Translations under genes and position numbers: made by a program
The notes under the pieces: model-generated
What the model saw: only the letters and a program-made list of their open reading frames with translations
Told to the model about the DNA's origin: nothing
Databases searched by the model: none
Source: Tuctoria greenei
Taxonomy: Eukaryota; Streptophyta; Magnoliopsida; Poales; Poaceae
Reading direction: 5' to 3'
Assembly (NCBI GenBank): GCA_036927565.1
Contig: JAYESD010000009.1
Span: 168,042,929 to 168,106,928 of the forward strand
DNA: 64,000 nt
Part shown: positions 21,770 to 33,976 of the stretch, in pieces
Layout: every line of letters begins with the position of its first letter
How positions within the stretch are numbered: the first letter of the stretch is position 1

Positions 21770-24700
21770 TGTGGCATCAGAGCCACCAGTCAACAATCCC
21801 CGCGATCATGTCGAGCACCGGCGAGGACTCATTGGGAATTTACATAGAACATCAAGCATAGTTGTGTGTCGAGTTCATCGGGAACTTATCCTTGTGGTTC
21901 AGCTTCACACATACCCAGGTAAGGTCACAACATTCGAACATTAATTCATTTCCCATGCAAAACGAAGGTGGAACAAATCTGCTTCAGCTTCCCACCAAGC
22001 TCATATGATTTTTAGCAGATGATCAAGGTATGCATGCTGCTTTCATCAAAGGATGATAACCAGATGATGCTAGGCTTATGTTTTCCGTTGTGTCTTGGTG
22101 TACCCCTACCGTATATTCCAAGGAGAGATAGGTTATCATATCCTTGCATGTATGATCAATGGGTTGCATGGATGATTCCATGAGAGCCCTATATTCTGGA
22201 CCTCTTTATCAAGAACTAGCAGCAACCCGAGCTGTCATATTCACGTAAAAATTGACGTTTAATAGAAATACATAATAAATGAACAGGGTATATATAGTAA
22301 CACTTTCTTAATGAAATGAAACCTGACCCTTTTTAATAAAATGGAAATGTAGATAAGAAATTTACGCTCAATCCGTGACATGTTTTAAATTCGCATGGTT
22401 ATTTATGTCACTCAAGAGTTATACAAAGGTACATTTGCATTTCTAGCTAATACGGTAACAAATCAAGGTAATAACACATCGTAAGTCGCGCTCCATAAGT
22501 ATTTGAAACCAGAAGATAGACAGATGATATTAGGAACTACGGAACATGTTATCCTTACACAAGCAGGAACAATGAATTAGGAACTCCAAAGTCAATACAT
22601 ATACCACTGAATGTCCATGAGCAGAGTTATACTCCATCGACTCAGTTCAAAAGGATACCGCAGCCTGGAACTGATAAGCAGATAATAAGCAATTGTGTTA
22701 CACTTGTATACTCCTCCGTAGATAGCCAAACGGGCCTATGTACGCATTCCATTTTAGGTTCTCAAGATTCAATGCTACATGACAGGCTGTCGGTAAACCA
22801 TAGAAGCGAGGACATTGCTATCGGATCATGTCCTTTTCTTTGGCAAGTAAGATGTTTTAATAAAAGCATTTGAGGTGCCATTAGATAACACTATACTGCA
22901 CATACTTGACCATTTAAAGTTTTGTGAGTTAGTATAGACGTTTTATGCTTTATCCTGCAAAACAATAATATAGATAATTTCATACAACGACATAAACATA
23001 GGAGAACTACTTATTGTCTGATTTATGTTGTTGTGCTTTCAGGTCCAAAGTACATAGGAAAATGATTTTATCCGATATTGCACATGGAAATATTCCAATA
23101 TGTGATAAAATAAACAAAGAAACCCCTCTTGAGAAAATTAGTTTTAGTTAAATGAAGAAGTCTCTCTGTTCAGCGAAATAAAGGCTAGTTGGTCATATCT
23201 TTAGATGGAAAGGTAAATTAATGGATTTTGAGAAGGATTAAATGCATTACAAATATGGTTTATCACAATAATGTGAGCACAAAAAGAGCCTTTTGTTAAA
23301 TATGCTTACTAAGCATGGCATTGAGTAGATCAGCAAGCTAATTAAACCTGAACATGGTTTTCTTCATGAAGATAGCCAATGGATTTGTAAAATGTAAGAA
23401 ACCCATAAAACAAATTAAGGCACCTAGTGAGGAGACATCAGCACTCATGAACAAAAGCCTACGGCTGACCTTTTGCTGTACTGGAGTGACAGGTCATCAT
23501 TAAAGTTTCCAGCTGAGAACCAACCAAGAAGACCTCTCCTTATTGATGTGGATGTTCATCATCAACAGAGACATCTTAAAATCTCATATGGTATTTTCCA
23601 ACTAAATATGCATTTTGCAGGAAAATTAAGTTGTGTGACACGAAGCATCACAAAAGCTACAACCAATGAAGTTTCAGTAAGCACACCCATGACTAATTAT
23701 GCTAAATGTGAAACTGCATCGATTGTGTTAGCATATTAGCAGCTGTCTTGTATAGGTACACAAAAGTGGTCGCATTGAAACTCTCAACATGTGACAACTA
23801 TACCCAAGTAATAGCATAGTTGATACAAGGATGACCCGACCTTCTCAACGTAGAATTGAATATCTAGATACGCCTTGAAAACCCAGTGAATTGGATGAAC
23901 AACACACATTGCCCATGCAACACACCTTTCATCTCAAATTCAAAGAACAGTATGCAATGAAGTTTGATACACTCGACCATGACGGAGTGGATGCATTGCT
24001 CCCACGACTCCCAGCGGAAAAGCAAGAACAGTCTACCGAAGAAACTCTCAGTTTCTAACGTAGTTGCTACTTTGCATGAGGCTACACCCTACATGAGAAC
24101 AAGAGCAATAAGCTGTGATTTTTCCTGTAGAATAAATTGGCGCAGAATAAAGTACAACTGATAACTTCCTATTTTCTCTCTCCGTGTTCAGAATGGACAT
24201 GTGATATTTGCAATAAATGAATCCCCTCCATTTATTCCTTTTCCTGCACCCAGAAAGTCCTTCAACACCTAGCAAGTATGTCTCCTACACGCTTGGAAGT
24301 CCTTGAACAGTTGACACCGGCCTTCCTATCTCCCACGCCCTTGGAATGTCATTAAACATCAAGCACCAGCCTCCCTTTCTTCCACGCCCGTGGAAAGTCC
24401 TTGAACAGTTGGCACTGACCTCTATTTCTTTCTTTATGATTCCATCATCATGTACATGTGCAGTTAAGGACGCAATGTTGTAGTCTCGTCCCACATCCTC
24501 CAATGTTTTAAACTTTTATATCTAAGTAAAAGCAAAATACATCCGTTAGATAGTAAACTACTCATTTATCTAATAATTAAATCACTTAGGAACATATTCA
24601 CTTTGTCTTGATGTTTCCGTGCGTGTGCTCATATTGGTGGTCCTTTATATGCAGTAGTCATGTTTTCAGCTTGCATACCAGGATCAGTAGGTGTTAGATA

Positions 24701-26447
24701 AGAATGTGAGGAACTTGTGAGATGCTCATCAAACTATGTGAATAGGAGACAATTTAGTCAAACCAGAGTGGGTGCAAAACTTCTGTTAGTAAGCTTGTTA
24801 CTTATGTGTTTTTTCATTGTAGACCATAGAGAATTTGAGTATTTCATTTTGTGTTGTTTCTATAATTGATGCACCTAAAAGGCCATGGGATTCATGTTGA
24901 CATTTGATGTTTTTGAAATTTAATGATACATATCAGACCTACTATTGTTATTTTCATTCTCTATCATGCAAGACTGATGCAAATCATTTCGTTAACAGGA
25001 AAAAACATTTGTTAGAATTAGAAAGACACCACAGCATAAATTTCTTCTGCTACTGCACAGGAAAACATTTGGCTCGGGAATGTTTTCATGGCGATGGCAC
25101 AGTGAGGATATAAGTACATAGTGGTGGGGAGGCGGCGAACAAAGAGACCACAATGTGGATGCATTGTCCCGTAGCGGTGTTATAGTGAAATAGTGTCTCT
25201 GATGGATGGATGAAAGACGAGCATTGCCCGAGGTATTTCCCATGACTCTGTAGTACTCTTTCATTATGGAGATTTTGAAGCTCAAACACAGAGGATAACC
25301 ATGTTTTTTCACTCACAGTTTTCATATCTTCCGATATAAACTCTATCACAGTTCTAATTTAGAATTATGAAAACGTCAAGTTTTTGTCATTGTTCTGCAT
25401 CAACCGTGTAGAACAAATACTCTTATATGAATGTTGTTGTGGTAATCTCATGTTGCAGGGTTTGCATTGTATTGCCCATTGCTCGATGGAGTTGTATTGT
25501 CCAACACAAGGATTATAGGAATCCGGAATAATAGTTATACACACATGATACCTCTATACCGAGCTTCAGTGTAGGAGTTTTTGTGAGCATCGAGATAATA
25601 TTCTGTACATTTGATGTTTCAACACCGCCATGAATCGTCTTTATGTGGTACGACTCAGCAGATAAAGATTTTTCTTCAGTGTTGATAATTTTTATCCAGT
25701 AAGCAGCTTAGTCACTAGGTCACAAGAGGATATTAATAAAAGCTAATAAGGAACACACCTAGGATATGCTTATAAAATGTGAAAGTCCATGTCAATCTGT
25801 TTGGTTTTTGCATGAAACATGGAGAACTGGGTTTGTCAATGCAAAATCTTAGATTGTAACAGTAGAAGCTCACTGATCAAAATGCTAAAATGTCCCTAGT
25901 GTGTGACAAAAGATTGGATGATCCATACCAGTTTTGTGCATTTGAAATGGGATTTATCTTCAGCAACTTTGCCAGTACCCCATCATGCCCTCAGGTGAAA
26001 ATGTGGCAAGTGACTTTACATTCATGTATGGAACTTGCAAAAAAATGGTGCATCAGGATTCGACAATGTTAAAAGCACTATTGAAAAAAATTCTAGCTAC
26101 AAGTCAAAATATGAGCAAATCATTTATATATAGTGAAAAAAAATTGGACGCCAAGCGCTCATAAGTGGTCCTTCAGTTCTACATACCGGCATCATCTCCA
26201 AACCCCTGCCGGCATTCGCCAAACAATTCTGACCTTAACATATTCCATCACAAGGAACTCCTGGGAAACACCATTTAAAAGTCCAAGTCACCTTGCCTAG
26301 AATGCACAGAGATAGGATGTTTCGACATGTGGTGGCGTAGACGTGGAAAGACAGCACAGGATGTTGCTCCGTTAGCATGGTGACCTGTCCTGCAAAACTG
26401 CAAGGAGGCATATCACCCAAAGAACCTGTGTCAGCAGCTTACAGAAG
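21770..26447. other. Spacer, no gene recognised (copy 3)
   Basis: Third near-identical copy of the spacer. It has one extra T in a run near 25306 and a few single-base changes (for example AATGGTGCATC near 26044). The 48-bp tandem repeat is at about 24251-24435. Confidence 0.5.
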
Positions 26448-27217
26448 CATAAAAGAGCAGGGTTCCCTGTCCCTCACCACACTCCAATCTCTTTCTCTGG
26501 AAAACAGATTTCCTCTCATCTTTTCTGAAACCTAAGTTCCCCTCCTTCTTCCCTCCAGATCCAGATCTTCCCTACTAGATCTGCCCTACCAGATCTGCTG
26601 AGGGAGCTTGCTGGGTCTGACTTCACGCGAACGCTGTGTGGAGAGCTGACGGTCAGGAACGAGGTGAGCAAAACCTAATAACCTGCGTTGTCTCTCACCG
26701 AGTGTGCTTTATCTCTTATTGTTCCCCATCTGTTTCACAGAAAATTCGTCTCATCTGTCCCCAATCCAAGCTCCCATCCGCCCTCCGGATCTGTCCTTCT
26801 CTGTCCCAACAACAGGGGATCTTGCCGGGCCTGCCTCTGCATCACTGCCACACAGGAGCTCGTGCAGCCGACACTAGAGAACAAGGTGAGCCCAACCCTA
26901 ACTGAGTTTCTTCTAGTTTCTCCATTTTGTTGTTCCGTTTCAGAAGCTAAGCGGTCAGAAATTGAAGTTAAATACCCCCCCCCCCCTTGTTCTTCATCTA
27001 GCAGGACCGTGCGGGGAGCTTGCTGTTTGACCGATCTTCGCACCGCCACTCACGAGCTTGCGCAGCCACTGTTCAGGAACGAGAGGTAAGCCAAACCCTA
27101 ACCCTAATCGAAATTCTCCATTTCTGCGATCTCGTTTAGAAGCTGGCAGAGGCAGATCCAGATTGAACATTTTTTTTTACTTTTTCTTCACCAAGCACGA
27201 GATAGATTTGAGCAAAG
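26448..27217 (+). promoter_or_regulatory. G3 promoter and leader
   Basis: CATAAAAG at 26448-26455, first donor-like GT at 26664. The C run is 12 long, the longest of the five. The base before the initiator context is changed (GCAAAGATGG rather than GCAAACATGG), a feature shared with G5. Confidence 0.55.
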
Positions 27218-28450
27218 ATGGGCGGTGAGGAAGGAAGGCAGATCAAGAGGATGGAGTTGGAGCTCCAGGAACCTCGTCTCACCGAGGACAACATCAGGGA
27301 GATCCTAGTCCGCCTGCCGGTCAAAGACGTCGTCCTCTACGGCACCATCTGCAAGGCGTGGCGCCTCATCACCACCAACCAGGACTTCCTTGCTGAGAAC
27401 GCACGCCGCCAACCGGCTCAGGTCCTCCTCTACAGGTACATCCCTCAGCTGCCATCCAGAGGACGTTGGGCCACGGATGTCATGCTGGACGCGATCTCCG
27501 TCTCTGGCGACCTAGAGAGCCGGCGTAGTGTTATCCGCTACCCTAAACCAGAAAATGGAGGGTGGCTCCTGCTCGCCGTCTGCGACGGTGTCCTCCTACT
27601 CAAGAAGGCAGATGGCATATACAACTTGTGTAACCCCACAACAAGGAAGTGGGCTGACCTCACGGGGCTTAATCCGCCTCCGCCGCCACAGCCGACCGAC
27701 CTGTTCGATGAGCCGGAGTACGCCTTCTACTTCCACCAGCAATCAGGTGAGTATCGTCTCTTATGTCGAAAAACTTGGACTAGAAACGAGAAATGGTGCA
27801 TCCTCTCCACTGGGGAGCCTGGAAAAAGGAATATCTACACAGAGGCTGCCAACGCAGATGGTATAGCTGCGCTTGTGCCCTGCCTGCGCAAGGCAGTAAC
27901 AGCGCCCATGGCTCTCCACGGCAACCTGCACTGGCCGCCTCAACCGGACTCTGCCGCTGGCCAGACAAAGATGGTGGCTTTTGACATATTTTCAGAGACA
28001 TTCACCCAAATGGATGGTCCACCGACGACCACAGGCAACAATCGTGTAAAGCTCTTCATCATAGACGAGCTCCTTGTGGGAGCTGACTTTGGGCAGGAGA
28101 ACAGCATTGACCTCTGGTTCCTTGAGAACTATGGCAATGCCGCTAGGTGGGAACTGCGCCACCGGGTTGCCATGCCGTGGGGGCCTTATAGTCATGGAAG
28201 ACCATCAGACCCTTTGAGTCTGTTGAGTATGGCCGCGGTGGCTGATGAACAAGGCAACATCTTACTCGGTAACAGTCACGGTTTAGTACTCTATAACAGG
28301 AACAAGAAACAGACAATAAAGACCATCAACTCTGAGATGCTGGATAACATAAATGTCATTGTGTCGAGGCACGTGTTCAGAGCAAACCTCATGCATCACC
28401 CTCACTTCTCCACAAGGCCTGCCACTGATATGCTCTTTGCTCACTTCTAA
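27218..28450 (+). CDS. F-box protein with FBA-like C-terminal region (G3)
   Basis: 410 residues with the full F-box and FBA-like layout. Differences from G1 are Leu40 (Arg in the others, inside the F-box), Arg49, Arg83, Val95, Glu191, Ala229, Ala232, Gly355 and Pro401. Arg49, Arg83, Val95 and Ala232 are also in G5 and the psi1 copies, so they are probably ancestral and G1/G2/G4 are derived. Leu40 replaces a basic residue in the helix that usually faces Skp1, which could alter binding (inference). It is followed by the type A flank and region X rather than the LTR spacer. Confidence 0.9.
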   Translation: MGGEEGRQIKRMELELQEPRLTEDNIREILVRLPVKDVVLYGTICKAWRLITTNQDFLAENARRQPAQVLLYRYIPQLPSRGRWATDVMLDAISVSGDLESRRSVIRYPKPENGGWLLLAVCDGVLLLKKADGIYNLCNPTTRKWADLTGLNPPPPPQPTDLFDEPEYAFYFHQQSGEYRLLCRKTWTRNEKWCILSTGEPGKRNIYTEAANADGIAALVPCLRKAVTAPMALHGNLHWPPQPDSAAGQTKMVAFDIFSETFTQMDGPPTTTGNNRVKLFIIDELLVGADFGQENSIDLWFLENYGNAARWELRHRVAMPWGPYSHGRPSDPLSLLSMAAVADEQGNILLGNSHGLVLYNRNKKQTIKTINSEMLDNINVIVSRHVFRANLMHHPHFSTRPATDMLFAHF

Positions 28451-29039
28451 TGCTATGTTTCTGGATCCAAATAAATGCTTCTCTATTCATCTTTTTCAGA
28501 ACTGATTGTTCAAAACATATACTCTTGTTACATTTAACCTTGGTGGTGATGTCTGTCTGGCTACATTTATCTGTTTGTGGATTGTATTTATTGAGGTATC
28601 AATAAAAAGTTATGATGTTTTATGAGTTTATTATGTGAGCTTGATCAATGTGAAATGATGTGTTATTACTTTAATGTTCTGGTCATAACACCATGCTAGT
28701 TAGGCCATCTGGAACCACACCACCCTGTCATGATTTCGAGTTGGAGCACAATATTGCATGATTGCATGTTTTTTGGAACCTGTCAGAGTTCATCGGCATA
28801 ACATACTCTCTAATAACTGCAAAACTGAGGCTTTGATCTGCCTAGTTTGGACAGGTGACGGAACTGTCAGGTGCACCATCAGGTAATTCTTCGCCTACTA
28901 GCTAAATTGCATGATCTACTTCCGCATACTCTGCAGGCGACTTGGCACCTGCATCACCATGCACCGACCTGCTCTATTTCTGCACCCCTACGTGTGTCTC
29001 CGGACTTTCTTTTTGGGACAATGCATGCCTACGGACTCA
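28451..29039 (+). other. G3 3' UTR and type A flank
   Basis: AATAAA-type signals near 28470 and 28600. It ends at CTACGGACTCA, where region X begins. No gene. Confidence 0.7.
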
Positions 29040-31681
29040 TAGGATCATCTCTGTACTTATACAGCTATCAAAGTGTTATTGAATTGGCCTCACACTGCAC
29101 ACCCTATACCAGAAAAACCTAATTATTAATTAATATGAGGTGACCGGCGGATCTCACTAGCTATGCGTCCCATATACCACAAACTGGTTACAGGTGGACT
29201 ACAAAAGCATGCTCATCATGAAACCTTAGGGCATGTTTGACATGGCTCCACAACTGAGCCATGCTGCCAAACACCTCAACTCCAAAACTCCACAGGGAGG
29301 TCCAACTCTAGGGAGTTTATGGAGCTCTAGTTCATTTTCTTGAAGTACCTCTTTTTTTTCTCCAGCAACCGTAATTATATGATAGACCTAGTCATGGAGT
29401 TCAAAGTTATTTACCCGCAATTGCCACAGGTTACAGAAAAAACGATTCACTAGTTTTTCTTTTCATCTCTCCTGGAGACTCTCGGAAACACAGGTTGGGC
29501 CCAAGGCAGGGCACCGCGCCCTCTCGATGCGCGAGCTAGGGCACCACCGTGGCCTCTGTTTGCCCGCCGCCCACCTCCCTCGTTTGCCCAATCCCGTTCC
29601 TCTCCTCTGCCTGAGACTTCGGCCATTTGCAGAAACCCTAGACGCAGATGCACATGGCATTCTCACTCTGCTTTAGCGTGTGGGGACCGGAGTCCACACT
29701 TTCCAGGAATCGCATTGGGTGGTGCCGTGCGATGCGACACCCAACAGCACACATGTAAAGGAACACGTATTACATAAATCATTTGCTGAAATTTACAAAG
29801 ATATTCAGTTTACAAATAGTTTATAAAAATAAACTACAGCGGAAGATAGGATTACAACTCTCGTACTCCAGTCTAATAAGCAAAAGAGAAGCCGTCGAGC
29901 CCACGTACGCTCCTCACTAGCCACGAAAACCAAACAGCAGCGGCATAGTTTCCACATGAGTATATCACTCGGGGAGTCCCGAGCCTCATCGGACAACCAA
30001 TAAGCATAAGCACATAGGTTAGTACCTGCAAAAAAACTTATATAGCAACCGTGAGCATGAAGGCTCAGCAAGACTTAACCGTCTCACTTAAACATGAAAC
30101 TCTACATGAGGGTAAAGACATAACATAGGATGGAAGATTTGCGTAACGGACTCGCCTAATCGTGGGTCCTTATTTTTCAGATTTATAGCAGCAGCTTAAA
30201 CCTTGTGCGGGGCAGCATCGTAACTCCACAATCAAACAAGAAACGCTTCATCATGATGTTGCATGCCCAAGGTGGAATTTAAATTTTGTGAGCACTATAC
30301 TAATACATACAACATAGCAATACCATGATAATATAATGTTCATAACAGCAACAATTAATTCTCATCTCAAGTGCAAGTATTTAACTACGTCACAACTCGG
30401 TGAACAAGTGGTACTCATAACCGTGAGGGACGGTGATTCGAATCAATGATACCCGAAAACCACGTCACGTACGCCCGTACTGGAAGTCACATCAGTGCAC
30501 TCCACGGATGTCGTACGCAACCACCTTTCTCAAGTTCCGGCCAAGTTGAATCGATTCAATCGTCTAGGACAGTATCCCCACTCACGGTGCACCCTTCCGC
30601 TGTGAAGATGTCGTGAGCGTGTTTCCGTCTACTATGCTGCGGCCGAAAGCCTGAGGCGAACGAAAAAGTCTCAACAAAAGCTTCCCAAGGTACACCGGTT
30701 TCCTGGATCCCATATATCCAGTATGACTCCAGTACAGTTCAAACTTGCTCAGCAGGGCGGCATACGGATCGGTCCTTAACCGACATAGGCAGGGCTACGC
30801 ACCCAAGACCAAGTCTTGCTGCATCCTACGCCCCTGACCGGTCTCATTTTCAGATTACTATCTCATTCTCTTTGAACCAATCCCGTGTGAAAAGGTCCTA
30901 GCCATGCGAGTAGATTCCAACTACTTGACTTCTACCAAATCCTATACAACATTTAGCATAGCATAGTCTACATGATGACTTGACAACTAGCCAAATACTC
31001 CATGGGTTGATCTGGTCATGCAAGTGGATTTTCAATCACCTTAGCCCTAATGCACAATACCAACCCTAGACATATGTGATAAAATCATAATTTTGTAATA
31101 GCGCTTAAATGCAAACCGGGGCTTGCCTGGTTGCGAGATGGTGTCAGAGTTAATCTCCAGAGGTATGACTTCAAGTAGCTCCGGGGTCCTCTTGAGCTCG
31201 GCAACTAATCGATATGCAAAGAATTAAGCAAGCTAATCAATACCGGTATTATATTATAGTTCAAAGGAAAGACAATTAAGTATATGAATTTAAGCTTAAT
31301 GGTTCTGGAAATTTTACAGGGGACATTAGGTGCTATGAGGAAGATATGTACCAAAAATTGGAGATGTCCAAGGAAGCTTGTTGTCTATAAAATTCCAACA
31401 ACTAAAAGCCTTCTCTGAATTTTGGTTGTAATTCTGGAGGTCTATCATGGATATCAGTGGTTGTATCATACAGAGGAGGTCTCACTGGTTCTAGGAAAAC
31501 TTGTTTCATAAATTTCTAAGCTTCCTATTGGGATATATTGAATTTAGAAGTTTGGAAAAATTTCTGAAATAGTTCTGATGTTTTTGGGCATTCTATGACC
31601 TGTTAGGAAAATCTCCATATTGAACTAGGTTATTAAAGTCAAATGAAGCTGAAATTTTACAGGAATTCAGAAACTTACTAA
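29040..31681. other. Region X: repeat-like sequence, no gene
   Basis: No long frame on either strand. A GC-rich patch at 29480-29640 ends with an AAACCCTAG phrase. An imperfect palindrome GTGTGGGGACCGGAGTCCAC begins near 29679. The remainder (CTACAGCGGAAG near 29833, CTCAGCAAGACTTAACCG near 30062, CTCATAACCGTGAGGG near 30414) resembles dispersed grass repeats that I associate with LTR retrotransposon remains, on memory only. No paired LTRs, RT or integrase motifs were seen. Confidence 0.4.
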
Positions 31682-31694
31682 CACTACTACAAAA

Positions 31695-31980
31695 TACATT
31701 TTCACAGGTGTCTGCTTATTTTTTTTACAGACGGTTTGTTAAAAGTTACGCCTGTGATGTCATATGAGTTAATAACCGTCTGTGATAATAGAATATCACA
31801 GGCGGTCCGTAACAAACAACCGCCTGTGAAAATGTATTGATTTTCACAGACGGTCCGTAACAAAAACCGTCTGTGATAATAGTCATTATCACAGGCGGCC
31901 CGTAACAAACAACCGTCTGTGAAAATATAATGATTTTCACAGGCGGTCCGTAACAAAAAAAAAAACGCCTGTGATAATGC
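31695..31980. repeat. CACTA left subterminal repeat array
   Basis: Alternating CACAGGCGGTCCGTAACA and AACCGCCTGTGA units, about six, giving several potential hairpins. Confidence 0.75.
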
Positions 31981-31986
31981 TGGCTC

Positions 31987-32688
31987 ATGATTGGTCCGCT
32001 GCTTCATCCCACGGATCGCTCTTGGACTTTATATCTCTGCCTTCCGCTACTTATCGATCCAACGACTCACAGGGAGTCATCTCTAATCTATGTGTCTATA
32101 ACAACAGCAGCACCGACACCTCACGTCCTTATCCCCAATCTCTCCCTCTCACCATCCATCTCTCCAACCTCTCTTTCCTTCCTCCCCAACCTTGCTCTAC
32201 CGCAGCTCCGCCTCATTGCTGAAGCGTCGGCAGCCCACTTCCGCCTCCTCGCCATCCTCGCCGTCGCGGACGTCGCGCTCCTCGTCGTCACGGCAGCCAT
32301 ACTCCTCGATCGTCATGGCAGTCGTGCTGCTCATGCTCATCGCCATCATGGCAACCACGCTCCTCGTCCGCCGCGGGTGTCTCGCTCGATGCCGAGGGTC
32401 GCAGATCTAACCTTCAGTCATAGATCCAGCCACAATCGTTATTTTTGTTGTAGCATGGAAGTCGAGCTAGCACAAAGGTGGTGCTACCGAGCGCTGCGGG
32501 GAGGCGTTGAAGAGCGGCTACAACGGCAACATCTCTGTCTTCATGGTGTTGAGCTGCTGCACGTGGTGCTGCACGTGATGGTTGTGATGGATTGTAATTT
32601 CTGCGATGTGTTGTGTTGTAATTTCTGTTATGTTTTTTTATTGCATCTCTGCAATGTAATTTTGTCTAAATCTTTTAGTCTTCTGTAA
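31987..32688 (+). other. Open frame inside the CACTA element, doubtful gene
   Basis: A 233-codon frame rich in Ser, Pro, Leu, Ala and His, with a hydrophobic stretch around residues 88-107. In the second complete element (59909-61368) the same DNA is split between frames at 60195-60698 and 60211-60639 by small indels, so the protein is not conserved. The GC-rich content could be captured host sequence. I would not call it a gene. Confidence 0.25.
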
Positions 32689-32808
32689 ATCAAACTGTGT
32701 TAGCGCAAAGTTTGTCTAAATGTTATCATTTCTTGCCTTCTGATTACGGCAAGTCACGGGTGGTTGGCACATTCTAAAAACTGTATACGATTCTAAAAAC
32801 TGTATATG

Positions 32809-33149
32809 ATAATGTATTATCACAGGTGGTTGGCAATAAAAACAGTATGTGAAAATGCATTTTCACAGGCGGTCCGCAATTAAACCGCCTGCGAAAATGC
32901 ATTTTCACAGGCGGTTCGCAATTAAAAACCGCATGTGAAAATGCATTTTCACAGGCGGTCCGTAATAAAAAACCGCCTGTGAAAATGCATTTTCACAGGC
33001 GGTCAGCAATAAAAACTGCCTGTGAAAATGCATTTGTACAGGCGGATTTTGTCCCCGCATGTGCTAATCGATCATTTTCACAGGCTCTTCGTTACAGGCG
33101 GTTTTTAAAACCGTATGTGATAATATATTTAGAGCCGCCTGTGATGAAG
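32809..33149. repeat. CACTA right subterminal repeat array
   Basis: Equivalent to 310-650. The 32-base palindrome at 32972-33003 is still perfect; the one at 32884-32915 has one mismatch (CTGCGA for CTGTGA). Confidence 0.75.
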
Positions 33150-33164
33150 ACTTTTGTAGTAGTG

Positions 33165-33976
33165 TAAAGAATATTTTGGAAAAATTTCATAGTTTTCTAT
33201 GAAGTGAATTATCATATAAAAATCAAACATGATTTTGCTTTAAAGGGCTCTACAGGAAAATTTAAGGATTTTCATGAGGATTGGGTTGTAGTTCTGGTTA
33301 GTCTGGATAAAGTCAAAACCAACAGAGTTGGTTTGACAAATTTTGAAGCTTTATACTGAGAGATATTCAATTTAGAAGTTTGCACAAGTTTCTGTACAAT
33401 TTCTAAATGAATTTGGCTATTTTTATGTGCATAAAGAATACACAGGTGATCAGACTATGTAAATGAAGTCTAATGACCTTGAGATTTTTACTGGAGTTCA
33501 AGGATGTTCAAATGAAGGTTCTGGAAAAATTTGGTATTTTTCCAAAGAGCAGAACTATAGGAATTAATTTTATAAGAATTTTGCTTGTTTGAATTATGGA
33601 GAAATTCATATGGACTTTCATACAAATCCAAATGCACCAATGGAAAGTACTCTTCATGCTGGTTCTAACAAAATTTATTTGGGAATTTTTGGACAAGTAT
33701 CCTAGGAGATATATATTTTCCATGTTGGGGCAAAATCTGGAATTAAGTTTAAATGGGAAAGTTTAAATAATTGAGAGGGCCCACGGGTTTAAAATGGGAC
33801 CAATCGGGTCGAAGCAACACCGGTCCACAGAGAAAATGTACGTAGCCATATGGGATCCACAGCCGCACCAGATCCGAGCGTGCGCGTTACACTGACTGAC
33901 GATTGGGCCCCACGGGGTCGTCGTCTACCTCCCACCAGGCGCGCGACCGCGGCGGCGCCTCGCCGCCCTTCGATCC
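33165..33976. other. Repeat-derived 5' flank of second psi1
   Basis: Copy of 666-1477 at offset 32499 with very few changes (ACCGGTCCAC near 33819 for ACCGGGCCAC). No frame I can support. Confidence 0.5.

Larger units (their letters stand above)
31682..33164. mobile_element. Complete non-autonomous CACTA transposon (1483 bp)
   Basis: The left end CACTACTACAAAA (31682-31694) and right end TTTTGTAGTAGTG (33152-33164) are perfect inverted repeats. TAA directly flanks both (31679-31681 and 33165-33167), matching the 3-base target duplication of CACTA elements. Subterminal arrays of CACAGGCGGT units fill both ends. The interior is GC-rich with CTC and CGT runs and an open frame at 31987-32688, but no transposase motif. 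Movement would need a transposase from elsewhere. Confidence 0.9.

Noticed and set aside
29450..29666. Overlapping 67-codon minus-strand frames in the GC-rich patch of region X
   Set aside because: Two frames open together in GC-rich DNA, no start context or domain; composition explains them.
29679..29700. GTGTGG...CCACAC palindrome as a possible terminator or LTR end
   Set aside because: The inverted match is only six bases per side with no target duplication, and such terminators do not apply to plant genes.
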